This document shows positions 38,749 through 49,191 of a stretch of DNA of 64,000 nt, one piece after another. The position numbers and the translations under genes were made by a program. Under the pieces are notes generated by a model. That model was not told the origin of the DNA and ran no database searches. It saw only the letters and a list, made by a program, of their open reading frames with translations. This DNA comes from Skermanella aerolata KACC 11604 (GTDB lineage: Bacteria; Pseudomonadota; Alphaproteobacteria; Azospirillales; Azospirillaceae), in contig NZ_AVFK01000014.1 in NCBI RefSeq assembly GCF_000936425.1, forward strand, positions 1-64,000. The letters run 5' to 3'. The stretch's first letter is position 1. The number at the start of each line of letters is the position of its first letter.

Positions 38749-39146
38749 GAACTAAACTCCCATGGCGTTCTTGTTCTTCTTCGGACGGCATTCACAGGCG
38801 CACGTCGTCTCCCCATACAGCGTTAGGGCGCCTTAGCATCAAGCGTAACATAAATTTTATAAGGCGAAGTTAAATAGCTTTGCTAATTTTTGACTATGAA
38901 TTTTTGCAGTGCGGCGTGGTTGCTTGATCTGTGCTTGATATTAACCATAGTTTTCCGATGGATACTGACGGTGATAGCATCGACTGGAGTTTGCGCTACG
39001 GCGTTTCGTTTATATTTCGGCGATGTCTTGCGCCCTTTTCACCCAACGGGGCATCCAAAATATCATCTAAACATAACTTGCGGCACCGGCACCTCCATGC
39101 CAGACAAGAAACGGCGAGCTACGTTGCAGGAGCGGGGACTTCAGGA
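38749..39146. other. AT-rich divergent intergenic region
   Basis: 398 bp between the MFS gene and the LpxH-like gene. About 38830-38960 is distinctly AT-rich and probably holds both promoters. I see no convincing palindrome, RNA or ORF; the frame upstream of 39147 is open but lacks coding character. Confidence 0.4.
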
Positions 39147-39938
39147 ATGACCGATGGATCGCAGCATCGCTACAGGACGGTTTGGATTTCCGATATTCAC
39201 CTCGGGACACGCGGCTGTCAGGCGGAACCGCTTCTAGACTTCCTGCGATCGGTCGAATGCGACACGATGTATCTGGTCGGCGACGTAATCGACTTCTGGC
39301 GGATGCGCCGCGCGCGCTACTGGCCGCAGAGCCACAACGATGTGATCCAGAAGCTTCTGCGGAAAGCTCGCAAGGGAACCCGCGTCATCCTGACTCCCGG
39401 CAACCATGACGACATGCTTCGCGGCTATGTCGACCATGAGTTCGGACATATCCTGGTGGTCGGCGATGCGATCCACGTATTGGCCGACGGCCGCCGGCTG
39501 CTCGTCATCCATGGCGATCAGTTCGACAGCGTGGTGGCTCGCGCACCGTGGCTCGGGCATTTGGGCACCCATGCCAACGCCGCTTCCCAGCTGGTGAACC
39601 AGTGGTTCAACTGGGGGCGGCTGAAGCTGGGATACCCTTACTGGTCGCTGTCGGGCTACCTGAAGCACAAGGTCAAGCATCGCGGCCAGTTCATCGCGAA
39701 TTATGAGAAGGCCCTGGTGGAGGAAGCGCGGAGACGCGGCGTCGACGGCGTCGTCTGCGGGCATATCCACTATCCCGAGCAGAAGATCCTGGACGGCATC
39801 CTCTACTACAACGACGGCGACTGGGTGGATAACCGCACCGCCCTCGTAGAGCATCACTCCGGTGAGCTGGAGCTGCTGCGCTGGCCCGAGACGCCCGCCG
39901 TCAGGCCGATGGCCGAGGTGATTTCCCTGGTTTCCTGA
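39147..39938 (+). CDS. UDP-2,3-diacylglucosamine diphosphatase-like metallophosphoesterase
   Basis: 263 aa from ATG 39147. Calcineurin-like motifs in order: WISDIHLGTRG, LVGDVIDFW, LTPGNHDDML, VIHGDQFD and VVCGHIHYPE, the LpxH/COG2908 pattern. LpxH removes UMP from UDP-diacylglucosamine in lipid A synthesis; other COG2908 members in alphaproteobacteria have unassigned substrates. Its last 38 bp overlap the convergent histidine kinase gene. Confidence 0.82.
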   Translation: MTDGSQHRYRTVWISDIHLGTRGCQAEPLLDFLRSVECDTMYLVGDVIDFWRMRRARYWPQSHNDVIQKLLRKARKGTRVILTPGNHDDMLRGYVDHEFGHILVVGDAIHVLADGRRLLVIHGDQFDSVVARAPWLGHLGTHANAASQLVNQWFNWGRLKLGYPYWSLSGYLKHKVKHRGQFIANYEKALVEEARRRGVDGVVCGHIHYPEQKILDGILYYNDGDWVDNRTALVEHHSGELELLRWPETPAVRPMAEVISLVS

Positions 39939-41382
39939 CGGTCCTGCCGCCGTCGAACAGATCGAGTTCCGGCACCGGATGGCTGACGAAGCGGATGCTT
40001 ATCCGCGTACCGGCTTCGCCGGACTGGGTCTCGATCTCCCCGCGCAACTGCCTCGTCAACTGTCGCACCAGGCGCATTCCAAGGCTTGTCCGGTGCCCCT
40101 CCAGGTCGGGAGGCAGGCCGATCCCGTCGTCCTCGACCCGCAGCTCGACATCGCCGGGGGAGCGGCCCTCCAGCGTGACTCGCACTTCGCCGCCGCCGGT
40201 CCGCAGACCGCCATCGACCGGATAGGCATATTCCACGGCGTTGGAAATCAGCTCGTTGGCGATCAGGGCCAGCGGCGTCGCCTCGTCGATCGGCAGGTCC
40301 AGAGCGCGGTTGCGCCGGCAGTTCACGTCGATGCCGGGTTTTGACTGGTTCAGGCACATCTCCCGCAGCAAGGCCGCGAAGTCCATCCGGTCCGGCTCGT
40401 CGGTCAGGTAGAGCTGTTCATGGACCTGGGCGACGGTCTGGATCCTTCCGCGCGCCTCGATGAACTGCTGAAGCGTATCAGGATCGGTGATCGATCGGTT
40501 CTGGAGGCTCAGCAGGCTGGAGATGAGTTGCAGGTTGTTGCGGACCCTGTGCTGGATCTCCAGCAGCAGGATGTCCTTCTGCTGCAACAGGCGGGCGCGT
40601 TCCGCCGCCGTGCGGCCAAGTTCCGCCTCGACGCATTTCTGACCGTCGATATCGGTGGCGCTGCCGAACCAGCGCAGGATCGTGCCGTCGGGACCGGTCA
40701 CCGGGATGGCCTGCCCGAGATGCCAGCGATAGGTGCCGTCCGCCCGCCGCAGCCGGTATTCCGCCTGCCATGGCTGTCCCTGCGCCGCGGCTTCCTTCCA
40801 GGACGACACAAGCCGCTCCAGGTCTTCCCCATGAACGAAGGAACGCCAATGCGCCTGCTGGGCGGTGCCGGGGGACGCGCCGGAATACTCGAACCAGCGC
40901 CGGCTGTAATACTCGATCGAGCCGGAGGCGCTGGTGATCCAGACGATCTGCGGCAGGGCTTCGGCCATGTCGCGCAGGCGCTCGTCGCTGACGTCCCAGA
41001 ACCCGGCGGCATCGCTCAAACCGTCCGCGTGAGGCCCGCCTGCCGGCGCCCGGGAAAGCCGCGCCGTGGCGTTCCGCATCACGCGCCGCGCGGCACCGGC
41101 TGCCAGCAGTCCCGAGACGAGGGCCGCGACAAGTCCGGCGATGGCGACGGGCTGCAACATGACGACCGCACCAGCCGTGGGCGAGCCGGGAATGGCGCCG
41201 GCCGGCATGATGGCTCCCGCCGAAGCCGGGGCAGCGACCTGCCCGACATTCTGCACCATGGCGGGCGGCCCATCGGGAGCACGGTCGAGCATGGGCGACG
41301 CGGCGGCCATCAGCAGCCCTGGAGCCGCCGCCGCCGCCGCAATCAGCCATATGCCGCTGCGTTCACCCATATTTTTTCTCAC
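39901..41382 (-). CDS. PAS sensor histidine kinase (HisKA_2 family)
   Basis: 493 aa, GTG start 41382 (GGAG 6 nt upstream). Two hydrophobic stretches (WLIAAAAAAPGLLMAAAS and LQPVAIAGLVAALVSGLLAA) bracket an about 60-residue Pro/Ala-rich loop; a PAS domain (DMAEALPQIVWITSASGSIE) follows, then the phospho-acceptor H278 in LEIQHRVRNNLQLISSLL and an ATPase domain (NELISNAVEYAYP, VEDDGIGLP). No response regulator is adjacent. These kinases often feed the general stress response in alphaproteobacteria. Confidence 0.88.
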   Translation of the reverse strand: MRKNMGERSGIWLIAAAAAAPGLLMAAASPMLDRAPDGPPAMVQNVGQVAAPASAGAIMPAGAIPGSPTAGAVVMLQPVAIAGLVAALVSGLLAAGAARRVMRNATARLSRAPAGGPHADGLSDAAGFWDVSDERLRDMAEALPQIVWITSASGSIEYYSRRWFEYSGASPGTAQQAHWRSFVHGEDLERLVSSWKEAAAQGQPWQAEYRLRRADGTYRWHLGQAIPVTGPDGTILRWFGSATDIDGQKCVEAELGRTAAERARLLQQKDILLLEIQHRVRNNLQLISSLLSLQNRSITDPDTLQQFIEARGRIQTVAQVHEQLYLTDEPDRMDFAALLREMCLNQSKPGIDVNCRRNRALDLPIDEATPLALIANELISNAVEYAYPVDGGLRTGGGEVRVTLEGRSPGDVELRVEDDGIGLPPDLEGHRTSLGMRLVRQLTRQLRGEIETQSGEAGTRISIRFVSHPVPELDLFDGGRTVRKPGKSPRPSA

Positions 41383-41479
41383 CAGAGGCTCCAGTCATGC
41401 AAACAGCGTCAACTCACGGTAGTTCATCGCTTCTTCGATTTGACCCGAATGCTCCGCCTGTCACTTCCCGCCAAACTTC

Positions 41480-41926
41480 TCAGTGTCCTGACCACCAAAG
41501 GACCGACAAGGCGATGAAGACGTATCGTCCGACCTTGCCGATGGCGACAAGCACGGTAAACCGCACCAGATCGACCCTCAAGGCACCCGCCACTACCGTC
41601 AAAGGATCGCCGATCACGGGCACCCAGGCCAGAAGAAGCGACCATAGACCGTACTTGCCGAACCAGGCGACCGCCCGGTCGTAGACCTTCGGCTTCAAGG
41701 GAAACCAGCGGCGATCCCTCAGATGGATCAGGAACCGGCCCAGCATCCAGTTGACGATCGATCCCAGTACATTGCCCAGGGAAGCGAATGCTACCAGAAG
41801 CACCGGGCTCTGATGCCCGGCATTCAGCAATCCTGCCAGCAGCAGCTCCGACTGCGCGGGCAGGATCGTCGCCGCCACGAGGGCCGCCGCGAACAGCCCG
41901 CCATAGGCCGCGAGATCGCTGGTCAT
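41480..41926 (-). CDS. YqaA-family (DedA-like) inner membrane protein
   Basis: 148 aa with about four membrane helices and YqaA-type sequence: GNVLGSIVNWMLGRF and LLAWVPVIGDPLTVVAGALR. Role not established for the family; a relative of DedA/VTT lipid scramblase-type proteins. Lies 10 bp after the upstream kinase gene and 97 bp before the downstream one, on the same strand. Confidence 0.82.
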   Translation of the reverse strand: MTSDLAAYGGLFAAALVAATILPAQSELLLAGLLNAGHQSPVLLVAFASLGNVLGSIVNWMLGRFLIHLRDRRWFPLKPKVYDRAVAWFGKYGLWSLLLAWVPVIGDPLTVVAGALRVDLVRFTVLVAIGKVGRYVFIALSVLWWSGH

Positions 41927-41936
41927 GACATCCGCT

Positions 41937-44021
41937 TCATGGACCGACGGGCAGCATCAGGGTCCACCTGACGCCGGGACAGGTATTCTCCACCTCGATG
42001 CGGGCTTCGATCTGACCGGCCAGCGACTCGATCAGGCGCATGCCGAGGCTGGCGCTGCGCCGGCGGTTGCGCGCATCGAGGAATTCAGGAGCAATACCCG
42101 GCCCATGGTCGCGCACCGACAGGGACAAGACCGGTGTGTTCCCCCCGGCCTTCGAATCTCCGGCCTTCGAATCCCGGCTCTCGCCGAAGAAGATCTCGAG
42201 GGGCTGCTTGGGAGTTCCCGGACCGGCATGCTTGAGCGCGTTGGTCAGCAGCTCGACCGCCAAAAGACCTAGCGGGATCGCGACGTCGGTCGAAATCTCG
42301 GTCGTCGCGGCCTCGATAGCAATACTGCTCTCGCCGCCGTACTGGGTGCAGAGCGTGCGCAGGTAGGAGCCGAACTCCACCTTGCTGACGTCGTCGTTCT
42401 TATAGAGCTGCTCATGGACCTGGGCGATGGCGCCGACGCGCGACACGGCATCCTCGAAGGCCTGCCGGCTCTTCGGGTCCTCGACCTGGCGGCCCTGGAG
42501 GTTGAGCAGGCTGGCGACCAGCTGGAGGGAGTTCTTGACCCGGTGGTTGACTTCTTTCAGCAGCATGTCCTTCTGGGCCAGCAGGGTTTCCTTCTCGCCC
42601 AGCACGCTGCGGACCCGCTCCTCGCTGTTCCGCAGCGCTACCACCGCCTGCTTCTCCCGGTCCACGTCATAGAGGACGACGACGCTGCCGGTGATGGTGC
42701 CGGCCGCATCGATGACGGGCGCACCGCAGACCCTGATCCAGCCTGTCGTACCGTCGCCCCGCCGGTACAGGAACTCGTCGCCCGGCACGAACTCTCCCTT
42801 CAGCGCGCGGGCCAGCGGCCACTGGTCCGCCGCCACGGGGTTGCCGTCCGGATGCCAGCCGACCCATTCGCCATAAGCTTCGACGCTGGCCGACTGCAGC
42901 ACGGGATGGCGCAGGATCTCTTCGATCCGGCGGTTGCCATAGACGATCCGGCCTTCGGGCGCTTCCGCCACCAGGACGCCGGCCGGAAGGCTTTCCACCA
43001 GCGCCTCGAACCGGGCCTGATCGCTGGCCATCCGGGTGATCAGGCTTTCGCGTTCGGCATCCGCATGCTTACGTCCGGTGATATCGCGGACGATGCCGAA
43101 GAGCTGTCCGCCCGATGTGAACGGATCGTCGATCCAGCGCCCGCGCGACGCCATCCACCGTTCCGCGCCGCCGGTACCCGAAGTTCCGGGCGGCACGGCA
43201 CGGTACTCGACCGACACGACGCCCTTGGTGGCGATGGCCCGTTCCAGCGCCGTCCGCACCGCCTCGCGGTCGTCGGGATGGATGACCGACATGGCGGTGT
43301 CGTGATCGAAGACGGTATCGGGGCTGAGGCCGTGCAGCACGGCGGCATGGGGCGACGACATGAACTCGCCGAGTTCGTCGCGGGCGCTCCAGGCGCCTAG
43401 ATCAGCCGCTTCCAGCGCTATGTTCAGCCGCGCCTCGGTCGCCCGCAGGGACTCTCCCGCCCGCTCCGACAGGATCTGCCGCGTCACGTCGCGGGCGACG
43501 ATCAGCACGCCCTTTTCGTCGGGCTGGCTGCCACCGCCGCTCTCCGGCAGCGCGATGAAGTCCATGTCCCAGAAGGTCGGGCCGCGTCCCAGGTCGGTTT
43601 CGGCCTGATGCCCCCGCAGACTCAAGGTCTCGCCGGTCGCATAGACCTTTTCCAGCATGGCATGGGAGGATTTGGGCATGCCGGGGAAGACCTCGGCCAC
43701 GCTTCGCCCCACCATCCGCCCGGGCTTCGCCGGAATCGCGGCATAGGCCTTATTAGCCAGGGTGAAGCGCATATCCGGACCGCGCACGATGGCGACGCCG
43801 GCAGGAACGCGATCGACGATGCGCAGGAGGAGGTTCGTGTCGGGAACCTCCTGGGCGAGCGCGGAGATGAAGTGGCCCAGCGTCTGGCTCGCCGATGCGG
43901 TCGATGCTGTGCCGTTACCGATGGTCATTGGGGCGGAAAGCTCCGGAAGTGCAAGGTTTCTCCCGACGCTTTCCACCAGATCGGCCTGCCGCCGGCTCCC
44001 TGTATCAAGGCGACCGTTCAT
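41937..44021 (-). CDS. Multi-PAS sensor histidine kinase (HisKA_2 family)
   Basis: 694 aa; start 44021 is uncertain, with ATG 43928 (MTIGNG) also possible. No membrane helix. At least three PAS-like domains (VDRVPAGVAIVRGPDMRFTL; LEAADLGAWSARDELGEF; LVESLPAGVLVAEAPEGRIV and a PAC-like GWIRVCGAPVIDAAG), then phospho-acceptor H493 in KEVNHRVKNSLQLVASLL and an ATPase domain (AVELLTNALKHAGPG, VRDHGPGIAPEF). A soluble sensor. Same strand as clpA and the YqaA-like gene. Confidence 0.88.
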   Translation of the reverse strand: MNGRLDTGSRRQADLVESVGRNLALPELSAPMTIGNGTASTASASQTLGHFISALAQEVPDTNLLLRIVDRVPAGVAIVRGPDMRFTLANKAYAAIPAKPGRMVGRSVAEVFPGMPKSSHAMLEKVYATGETLSLRGHQAETDLGRGPTFWDMDFIALPESGGGSQPDEKGVLIVARDVTRQILSERAGESLRATEARLNIALEAADLGAWSARDELGEFMSSPHAAVLHGLSPDTVFDHDTAMSVIHPDDREAVRTALERAIATKGVVSVEYRAVPPGTSGTGGAERWMASRGRWIDDPFTSGGQLFGIVRDITGRKHADAERESLITRMASDQARFEALVESLPAGVLVAEAPEGRIVYGNRRIEEILRHPVLQSASVEAYGEWVGWHPDGNPVAADQWPLARALKGEFVPGDEFLYRRGDGTTGWIRVCGAPVIDAAGTITGSVVVLYDVDREKQAVVALRNSEERVRSVLGEKETLLAQKDMLLKEVNHRVKNSLQLVASLLNLQGRQVEDPKSRQAFEDAVSRVGAIAQVHEQLYKNDDVSKVEFGSYLRTLCTQYGGESSIAIEAATTEISTDVAIPLGLLAVELLTNALKHAGPGTPKQPLEIFFGESRDSKAGDSKAGGNTPVLSLSVRDHGPGIAPEFLDARNRRRSASLGMRLIESLAGQIEARIEVENTCPGVRWTLMLPVGP

Positions 44022-44069
44022 ACTTGAAACCGCGAAGGGATACGGCCGGACGATGTGCGATAGGAGTGG

Positions 44070-46331
44070 TCACGCCGGTATTGGTTCGGAGACTGCGACA
44101 TGGGTTTGCTCGACCGCCAGATCAAGCATACCGTCCACCACATTCAACGTGATCCGGCCGCCATTCTCCGCAAGACCGCCGAACAGGAGGTGTTCGGCCA
44201 GCGGCAGCTTCACGGTGCGCTCGATCAGCCGGGCCAGCGGCCGGGCACCCATCGCCGGCTCGAAACCGTGGCGGGCGAGCCATCGCAGGGCATCCTCGGT
44301 AATGGTCAGCGCGATGTTGCGGTCCGCCAGATGCGCCGCAAGCTGGTCGATGTGCCCCTGCGCGATGCGGCAAACAGTCTCATGCGTGAGCGGCCGGAAA
44401 TTGACCACAGCATCCAGCCGGTTGCGGAATTCCGGCGAGAACAGGCGCTTGATCGCGGCGGAAGCGGCGTCGGCGGCATCGCCGTCGGTCCCGTTCATGC
44501 CGAACCCGATGGACGGCCGCGCCATCTCGGCGGCACCCACGTTCGTCGTCATGATGACGATGACGTGGCGGAAATCGATGGTCTTGCCGGTCGTGTCGGT
44601 CAGGCGCCCGGCGTCCATCACCTGAAGCAGCAGGGCAAACAGGTCGGGATGGGCCTTCTCGATCTCGTCCAGCAGCAGGACCGCGTGCGGGGTCCTGGAA
44701 ACCGCGGAAGTCAGCAGGCCTTCCTGGTCGAACCCGACATAGCCGGGAGGGGCGCCGATCAGGCGGCTTATCGTGTGCGGTTCCATGTATTCCGACATGT
44801 CGAAGCGGAGCAGCGGCAAGCCCAGCGTCGTCGCCAGCCGCCGCGCGATCTCGGTCTTGCCGACGCCGGTCGGCCCTGCGAACAGGTAGGACCCCATCGG
44901 CTTTTCCGCATCGCGCAGGCCGGAGCGGGCGATCTTGATCGCCGAGGTGACCGCCTCGACCGCTTCGTCCTGGCCGAACACAGCGGCCTTCAGCTCGCCT
45001 TCCAGGCCGCGCAGCACCGCACGCTCGTCGGTCCCGGCGCGCCGGATCGGCATGTTCGCCATCCGGGCGACGACCGTCTCGATATCGGGCGCCTCGATCC
45101 GCCTGGGCCAGTCCCGGCGGGCGTCCAGCCTCGCCATGGCGCCGGCCTCGTCCAGCACGTCGATCGCCTTGTCCGGCAGGTGCCGGTCGGTGATGTAGCG
45201 GGCGGAAAGCTCGACCGCCGACCGGATCGCGTCGCGGCTGTAGAGCACGCCGTGATGGTCGGCGTAGCGCTCCGCCACGCCCTCCAGGATGGCGACGGCA
45301 TCCTCGATCGACGGCTCGGTCACGTCGATCTTGCCGAAACGGCGGACCAGCGCCGGGTCGCGCTCGATGTGGAGGCGGTATTCGCGGTAGGTGGTGGCGC
45401 CGATGCAGCGGAGCGTTCCGGCGGCCAGCGCCGGCTTCAGCAGGTTGGCCGCGTCCATGGCGCCGCCGGCCCCGCCCGCGCCGACGATGGTGTGCATCTC
45501 GTCGATGAACAGGACGGCGCCGGGCGTGCTGCCGATCTCGGCGATGACGTTCTTCAACCGCTCCTCGAAGTCGCCGCGATAGCGGGTGCCCGCCACCAGC
45601 GAACCCAGGTCGAGCGTGAAGATGCGGGCATTCGCTAGCGCTTCGGGGGCCAGTCCCTCCACGATCCGCAGCGCCAGCCCTTCGGCGATAGCCGTTTTGC
45701 CGACGCCGGGTTCACCGACCAGCACCGGGTTGTTCTTGGTCCGGCGGCACAAGATCTGGATGGTGCGGGCGATCGCGTCGTCGCGGCCGATCACCGGATC
45801 GATCTTGCCGGCCTCGGCCTTGGCGTTGAGGTCGATGCACCAGCTCGCCAGCGCGCTGTCGGCGGCCGGCGCTCCCGGCTTGACCGGATCGGAAGCGTCG
45901 AGGGCGCGCCTGGGCGACTTTTCGCGGCGGCGGGCGGCGACGTCGCGCTGGACCATATGCTCGACCACACGGTCGCGGGAAACGCCGTGGCGCCGCAGGA
46001 TCGTCGCCGGCGAGGCGCCGCGATCGACCAGGAGCGCCAGCAGCAGGCAGGCGCCGTCGCAGGGCGTCTCGGGCTTGAAGCGCTCGGCGCGCTCGACCGC
46101 CCGTTCCAGTGGGTTGTCGGTCGTATGGCGCTCGGGGATCCGGGGCAGGAGCCGGTCGACTTCGGCGTGGATCGCGCGCGGGTCGGCGCCGCAGGCCAGC
46201 AAGGCGGCGACCGCGTCCGGATCGCCGGTCAGCGAGAGCAGAAGATGTTCCTGGCCGGGGCCGCCATGACCATATTGTGCGGCAAGTTGATAGGCGTTCC
46301 TGACAGACTGTGCGGCGGCGCTGCTGAGCAT
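44070..46331 (-). CDS. clpA: ATP-dependent Clp protease ATP-binding subunit ClpA
   Basis: 753 aa. N-domain with two Clp repeats, then two AAA+ modules: [20 protein letters not shown] (D1) and [16 protein letters not shown] (D2), each with a Walker B ([22 protein letters not shown]). No ClpB-type middle domain. [10 protein letters not shown] in D2 supplies the IGF/IGL-type loop that docks to ClpP. It unfolds proteins for ClpP. clpS is not adjacent; the next genes are signalling proteins. Confidence 0.92.
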   Translation of the reverse strand: MLSSAAAQSVRNAYQLAAQYGHGGPGQEHLLLSLTGDPDAVAALLACGADPRAIHAEVDRLLPRIPERHTTDNPLERAVERAERFKPETPCDGACLLLALLVDRGASPATILRRHGVSRDRVVEHMVQRDVAARRREKSPRRALDASDPVKPGAPAADSALASWCIDLNAKAEAGKIDPVIGRDDAIARTIQILCRRTKNNPVLVGEPGVGKTAIAEGLALRIVEGLAPEALANARIFTLDLGSLVAGTRYRGDFEERLKNVIAEIGSTPGAVLFIDEMHTIVGAGGAGGAMDAANLLKPALAAGTLRCIGATTYREYRLHIERDPALVRRFGKIDVTEPSIEDAVAILEGVAERYADHHGVLYSRDAIRSAVELSARYITDRHLPDKAIDVLDEAGAMARLDARRDWPRRIEAPDIETVVARMANMPIRRAGTDERAVLRGLEGELKAAVFGQDEAVEAVTSAIKIARSGLRDAEKPMGSYLFAGPTGVGKTEIARRLATTLGLPLLRFDMSEYMEPHTISRLIGAPPGYVGFDQEGLLTSAVSRTPHAVLLLDEIEKAHPDLFALLLQVMDAGRLTDTTGKTIDFRHVIVIMTTNVGAAEMARPSIGFGMNGTDGDAADAASAAIKRLFSPEFRNRLDAVVNFRPLTHETVCRIAQGHIDQLAAHLADRNIALTITEDALRWLARHGFEPAMGARPLARLIERTVKLPLAEHLLFGGLAENGGRITLNVVDGMLDLAVEQTHVAVSEPIPA

Positions 46332-46694
46332 ATACGGGCCTCTCCTGTCTCTGGCGAGCGCCCTCCCGGACCCCTCATGAGACCCGGCGCCGCGCTCATG
46401 AATGGATTCTTTGGGCCTTCATGGTAAATTTATCGTTAACCATAGTTTCGTTTTAAGTGAGCCGCTCTTTACTGGCAGCGTTCCAGAAACAAGCGGTTCA
46501 TACTGGAGTATGATGACCGATCTTACCCATTGATTATTGCGATGTGCCGAATCCGCTCGCCATTAGGAAGCACAGGTCACCTTTTGCGCTGATGACACTG
46601 CCGTGACGGGCGGCATATTGGGATGGTTCACCAATTCCACGGGCAGTCCGCTTCGTGAAATCATTCTATATCGACCACAAACAGGTGGGCGAGC
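46332..46694. other. Divergent intergenic region between clpA and shc
   Basis: 363 bp. Contains a small palindrome TCATAC-TGGA-GTATGA (46498-46513) and an AT-rich section at 46425-46460. Promoters for both genes should lie here but none stands out. Confidence 0.4.
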
Positions 46695-48659
46695 ATGCTT
46701 CTCCCGAATACGGGCACCGATATCCATGAACTAAACCCGGCCATTTCTGTGGCCAACCTGAACGAGGCGGTTGAGTCCGCCGCACGGGCGCTTATTCAAC
46801 TCCAGCATTCCGACGGACACTGGATCTTTCCGCTGGAAGCCGACGCAACCATTCCGGCCGAGCATATCCTTCTCCAGCATTTCCTGGACGAGATCGACCC
46901 GGAGGTCGAGTCCGGCCTCGCCGCATTCATCCGCAGCCACCAGGGGGAAGACGGCGGCTGGCCGCTGTTCCACGGCGGCACCCTCGACTTGAGTTGCACG
47001 GTCAAGGCCTACTTCGCCCTCAAGGCGGCGGGCGACCCGGTGGACGCGCCGCACATGAAGCGGGCGCGGGAAGCGGTGCTGGCCCATGGGGGCGCGGCCC
47101 GCTGCAACGTCTTCACCCGCATCCTGCTGGCGCTGTTCGGCCAGATCCCCTGGCGCGGCGTGCCGGTCATGCCGGTGGAGATCCTCAACCTGCCGGCGTG
47201 GTCGCCGGTCCACATCTCCCGCATCTCCTACTGGTCGCGGACCGTCGTCGTGCCCTTGCTGGTCGTGATGGCCCACAAGCCGCAGGCCCGCAACCCGCGC
47301 GGCATCGGGATATCCGAACTGTTCACCGTCCCAGCCGACAGGGTGGTGGACTGGCACTCGGCTCCCGACGACACGGCGCTGGCCCGGCTGTTCCGGGGGA
47401 TCGACAGCTTCCTGTCTCTGATCGAGCCGAGGCTGCCGAAATCGGGCCGCCGGGCGGCCATCGACCGCGCCGTCAAGTTCGTGACGGAGCGGCTGAACGG
47501 CGAGGACGGCCTCGGCGCCATCTTCCCGGCCATGGCCAACACGATCATGATGTACGACTGCCTGGGCTATCCGGCAGACCACCCCGACGCCGTCACCGCC
47601 CGGCGGGCGATGGACAAGCTGCTGCTGCCGATGGACGGCGGCGAGATCATGTGCCAGCCCTGCCTGTCTCCGGTCTGGGATACGGCGCTCGCCTGCCACG
47701 CCGTGGCGGAGGTCGGCACGCCGGAAGCCCGCCAATCGGCCCTTGCCGGTTCCGCATGGCTGGTCGAGCGGCAGGTGCTGGACGAGCCGGGCGACTGGAG
47801 CTGGCGGCGGCCCAACGTGCGGCCGGGCGGCTGGCCTTTCCAGTACGCCAACCCTCACTATCCCGACACCGATGACACCGCCGTCGTCGTGATGGCGCTG
47901 GACCGCTGCGGGGCCGAGGAGTTCGCCGAACCGATCGAGCGGGGCCGCGAGTGGATCGAGGGGCTGCAAAGCTCCAACGGCGGCTGGGGCGCCTTCGACG
48001 CCGACAACTGCGCGCATTATCTCAACCACATCCCGTTCGCCGACCATGGCGCCCTGCTCGACCCGCCGACGGTCGACGTCACGGCCCGCTGCATCGGCAT
48101 GCTGGCGCAACTCGGCTTCAAGGCCGACCACAAGTCCGTGGCATCGGGGCTGGAGTTCCTGCGGCGGGAGCAGGAGCCGAACGGCTCCTGGTTCGGCCGC
48201 TGGGGCACCAACTACATCTACGGCACCTGGTCGGCGCTGTGCGGGCTCAACGCGGTCGGCATCCGCCCGGAGAACCCCATGGTCAGGCGGGCCGTGGACT
48301 GGCTGCTCAGCCGCCAGAACCCCGATGGCGGCTGGGGCGAGGGCGGAGTTTCCTACTGGCCCGACCGCATCGCCGACGACCGCTGCGCCAGCACGCCGTC
48401 ACAGACGGCGTGGGCCTTGCTGGGCCTGATGGCGGCCGGCGAAGTTGCCAACCCCGCCACCGCGCGCGGCGTCCGCTTCCTGATCGAGAACCGGAACGCC
48501 GCCGGCCTGTGGGACGAGGAAGACTTCACCGCCGTAGGATTCCCCCGCGTCTTCTACCTGCGCTACCACGGCTACCCCGCCATCTTCCCGCTCTGGGCCA
48601 TCGCCCGGTACCGGACGATGATGGAAGAGGGACAGCGGGAGGTTCCCTGGGGGCTGTGA
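46695..48659 (+). CDS. shc: Squalene-hopene cyclase
   Basis: 654 aa, normal length. Contains repeated QW motifs (QLQHSDGHWIFPL, QGEDGGWPLF, QSSNGGWGAF, QEPNGSWFGRWG, QNPDGGWGEGG) and the catalytic acid motif D391-T-D-D394. It cyclises squalene to hopene and hopanol at the inner membrane. Also called hpnF. Neighbours hpnH and ispH on the other strand belong to the same lipid pathway, but a two-gene cassette separates them. Confidence 0.97.
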   Translation: MLLPNTGTDIHELNPAISVANLNEAVESAARALIQLQHSDGHWIFPLEADATIPAEHILLQHFLDEIDPEVESGLAAFIRSHQGEDGGWPLFHGGTLDLSCTVKAYFALKAAGDPVDAPHMKRAREAVLAHGGAARCNVFTRILLALFGQIPWRGVPVMPVEILNLPAWSPVHISRISYWSRTVVVPLLVVMAHKPQARNPRGIGISELFTVPADRVVDWHSAPDDTALARLFRGIDSFLSLIEPRLPKSGRRAAIDRAVKFVTERLNGEDGLGAIFPAMANTIMMYDCLGYPADHPDAVTARRAMDKLLLPMDGGEIMCQPCLSPVWDTALACHAVAEVGTPEARQSALAGSAWLVERQVLDEPGDWSWRRPNVRPGGWPFQYANPHYPDTDDTAVVVMALDRCGAEEFAEPIERGREWIEGLQSSNGGWGAFDADNCAHYLNHIPFADHGALLDPPTVDVTARCIGMLAQLGFKADHKSVASGLEFLRREQEPNGSWFGRWGTNYIYGTWSALCGLNAVGIRPENPMVRRAVDWLLSRQNPDGGWGEGGVSYWPDRIADDRCASTPSQTAWALLGLMAAGEVANPATARGVRFLIENRNAAGLWDEEDFTAVGFPRVFYLRYHGYPAIFPLWAIARYRTMMEEGQREVPWGL

Positions 48660-48749
48660 GTCTCCGGGTGCAGCCCCGTTCCTTTAAGGATGCCTAAACC
48701 GAGTCACGCATAAAGTCGAAAGAATGCGGCGCGACTTCGGAGACTGGGC

Positions 48750-49187
48750 ATGGACAGGAATGATCTCGTACTGGCTGCGCTCGCCAGCGTACCGGATGCG
48801 GATTACCAGCCGGTCCATATGCAGAAGCTCTTCTTCCTGATCGACGAAAACTGCGCCGATGAGATCGGTGGAAAGAAATTCAACTTCACCCCTCACGATT
48901 TCGGGCCTTACGACAAGACCGTGTACGACGCGGTGGAGGAACTGGCCGGCCGCAAGCTGATGCGATTCGTCAACCACAGATCCCGATACAGGACCTATGC
49001 GCTCACCCCGGAAGGCTTGGAAAAAGGCAGGAAGCTGGCAAAGACGCTCCCGCCGGACGTCGAAGAATACATCGTCGATGTCGTAAGATGGCTGCTGCGC
49101 TCTGATTTCGACAAAATCGTCCAGGTAATCTACAAAGAATACCCCGCCATGAAGAAGCATAGCGTCTATCGGGTAAGTGCCGGGTGA
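48750..49187 (+). CDS. Panacea/YwgA-like winged-helix protein, partner of the Ntn hydrolase
   Basis: 145 aa, GGAG 8 nt before the ATG. VHMQKLFFLIDENC, FNFTPHDFGPYDKTVY and YALTPEGLEKGRKLAK, with the tail IYKEYPAMKKHSV, resemble the Panacea/YwgA-type superfamily (DUF4065-like), which in other systems neutralises toxins or acts as an adaptor. That assignment rests on motif memory. The next ORF starts 4 bp after its stop, so the two form a unit with the proteasome-like protein. Cytoplasmic. Confidence 0.6.
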   Translation: MDRNDLVLAALASVPDADYQPVHMQKLFFLIDENCADEIGGKKFNFTPHDFGPYDKTVYDAVEELAGRKLMRFVNHRSRYRTYALTPEGLEKGRKLAKTLPPDVEEYIVDVVRWLLRSDFDKIVQVIYKEYPAMKKHSVYRVSAG

Positions 49188-49191
49188 CGCC

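Noticed and set aside
37006-38826. 606-codon plus-strand frame opposite the MFS transporter
   Set aside because: Shadow; the minus-strand protein has clear MFS signatures and its own terminator.
46425-46470. CtrA-type TTAA-N7-TTAA site upstream of shc
   Set aside because: TTAA pairs are present but at the wrong spacing.
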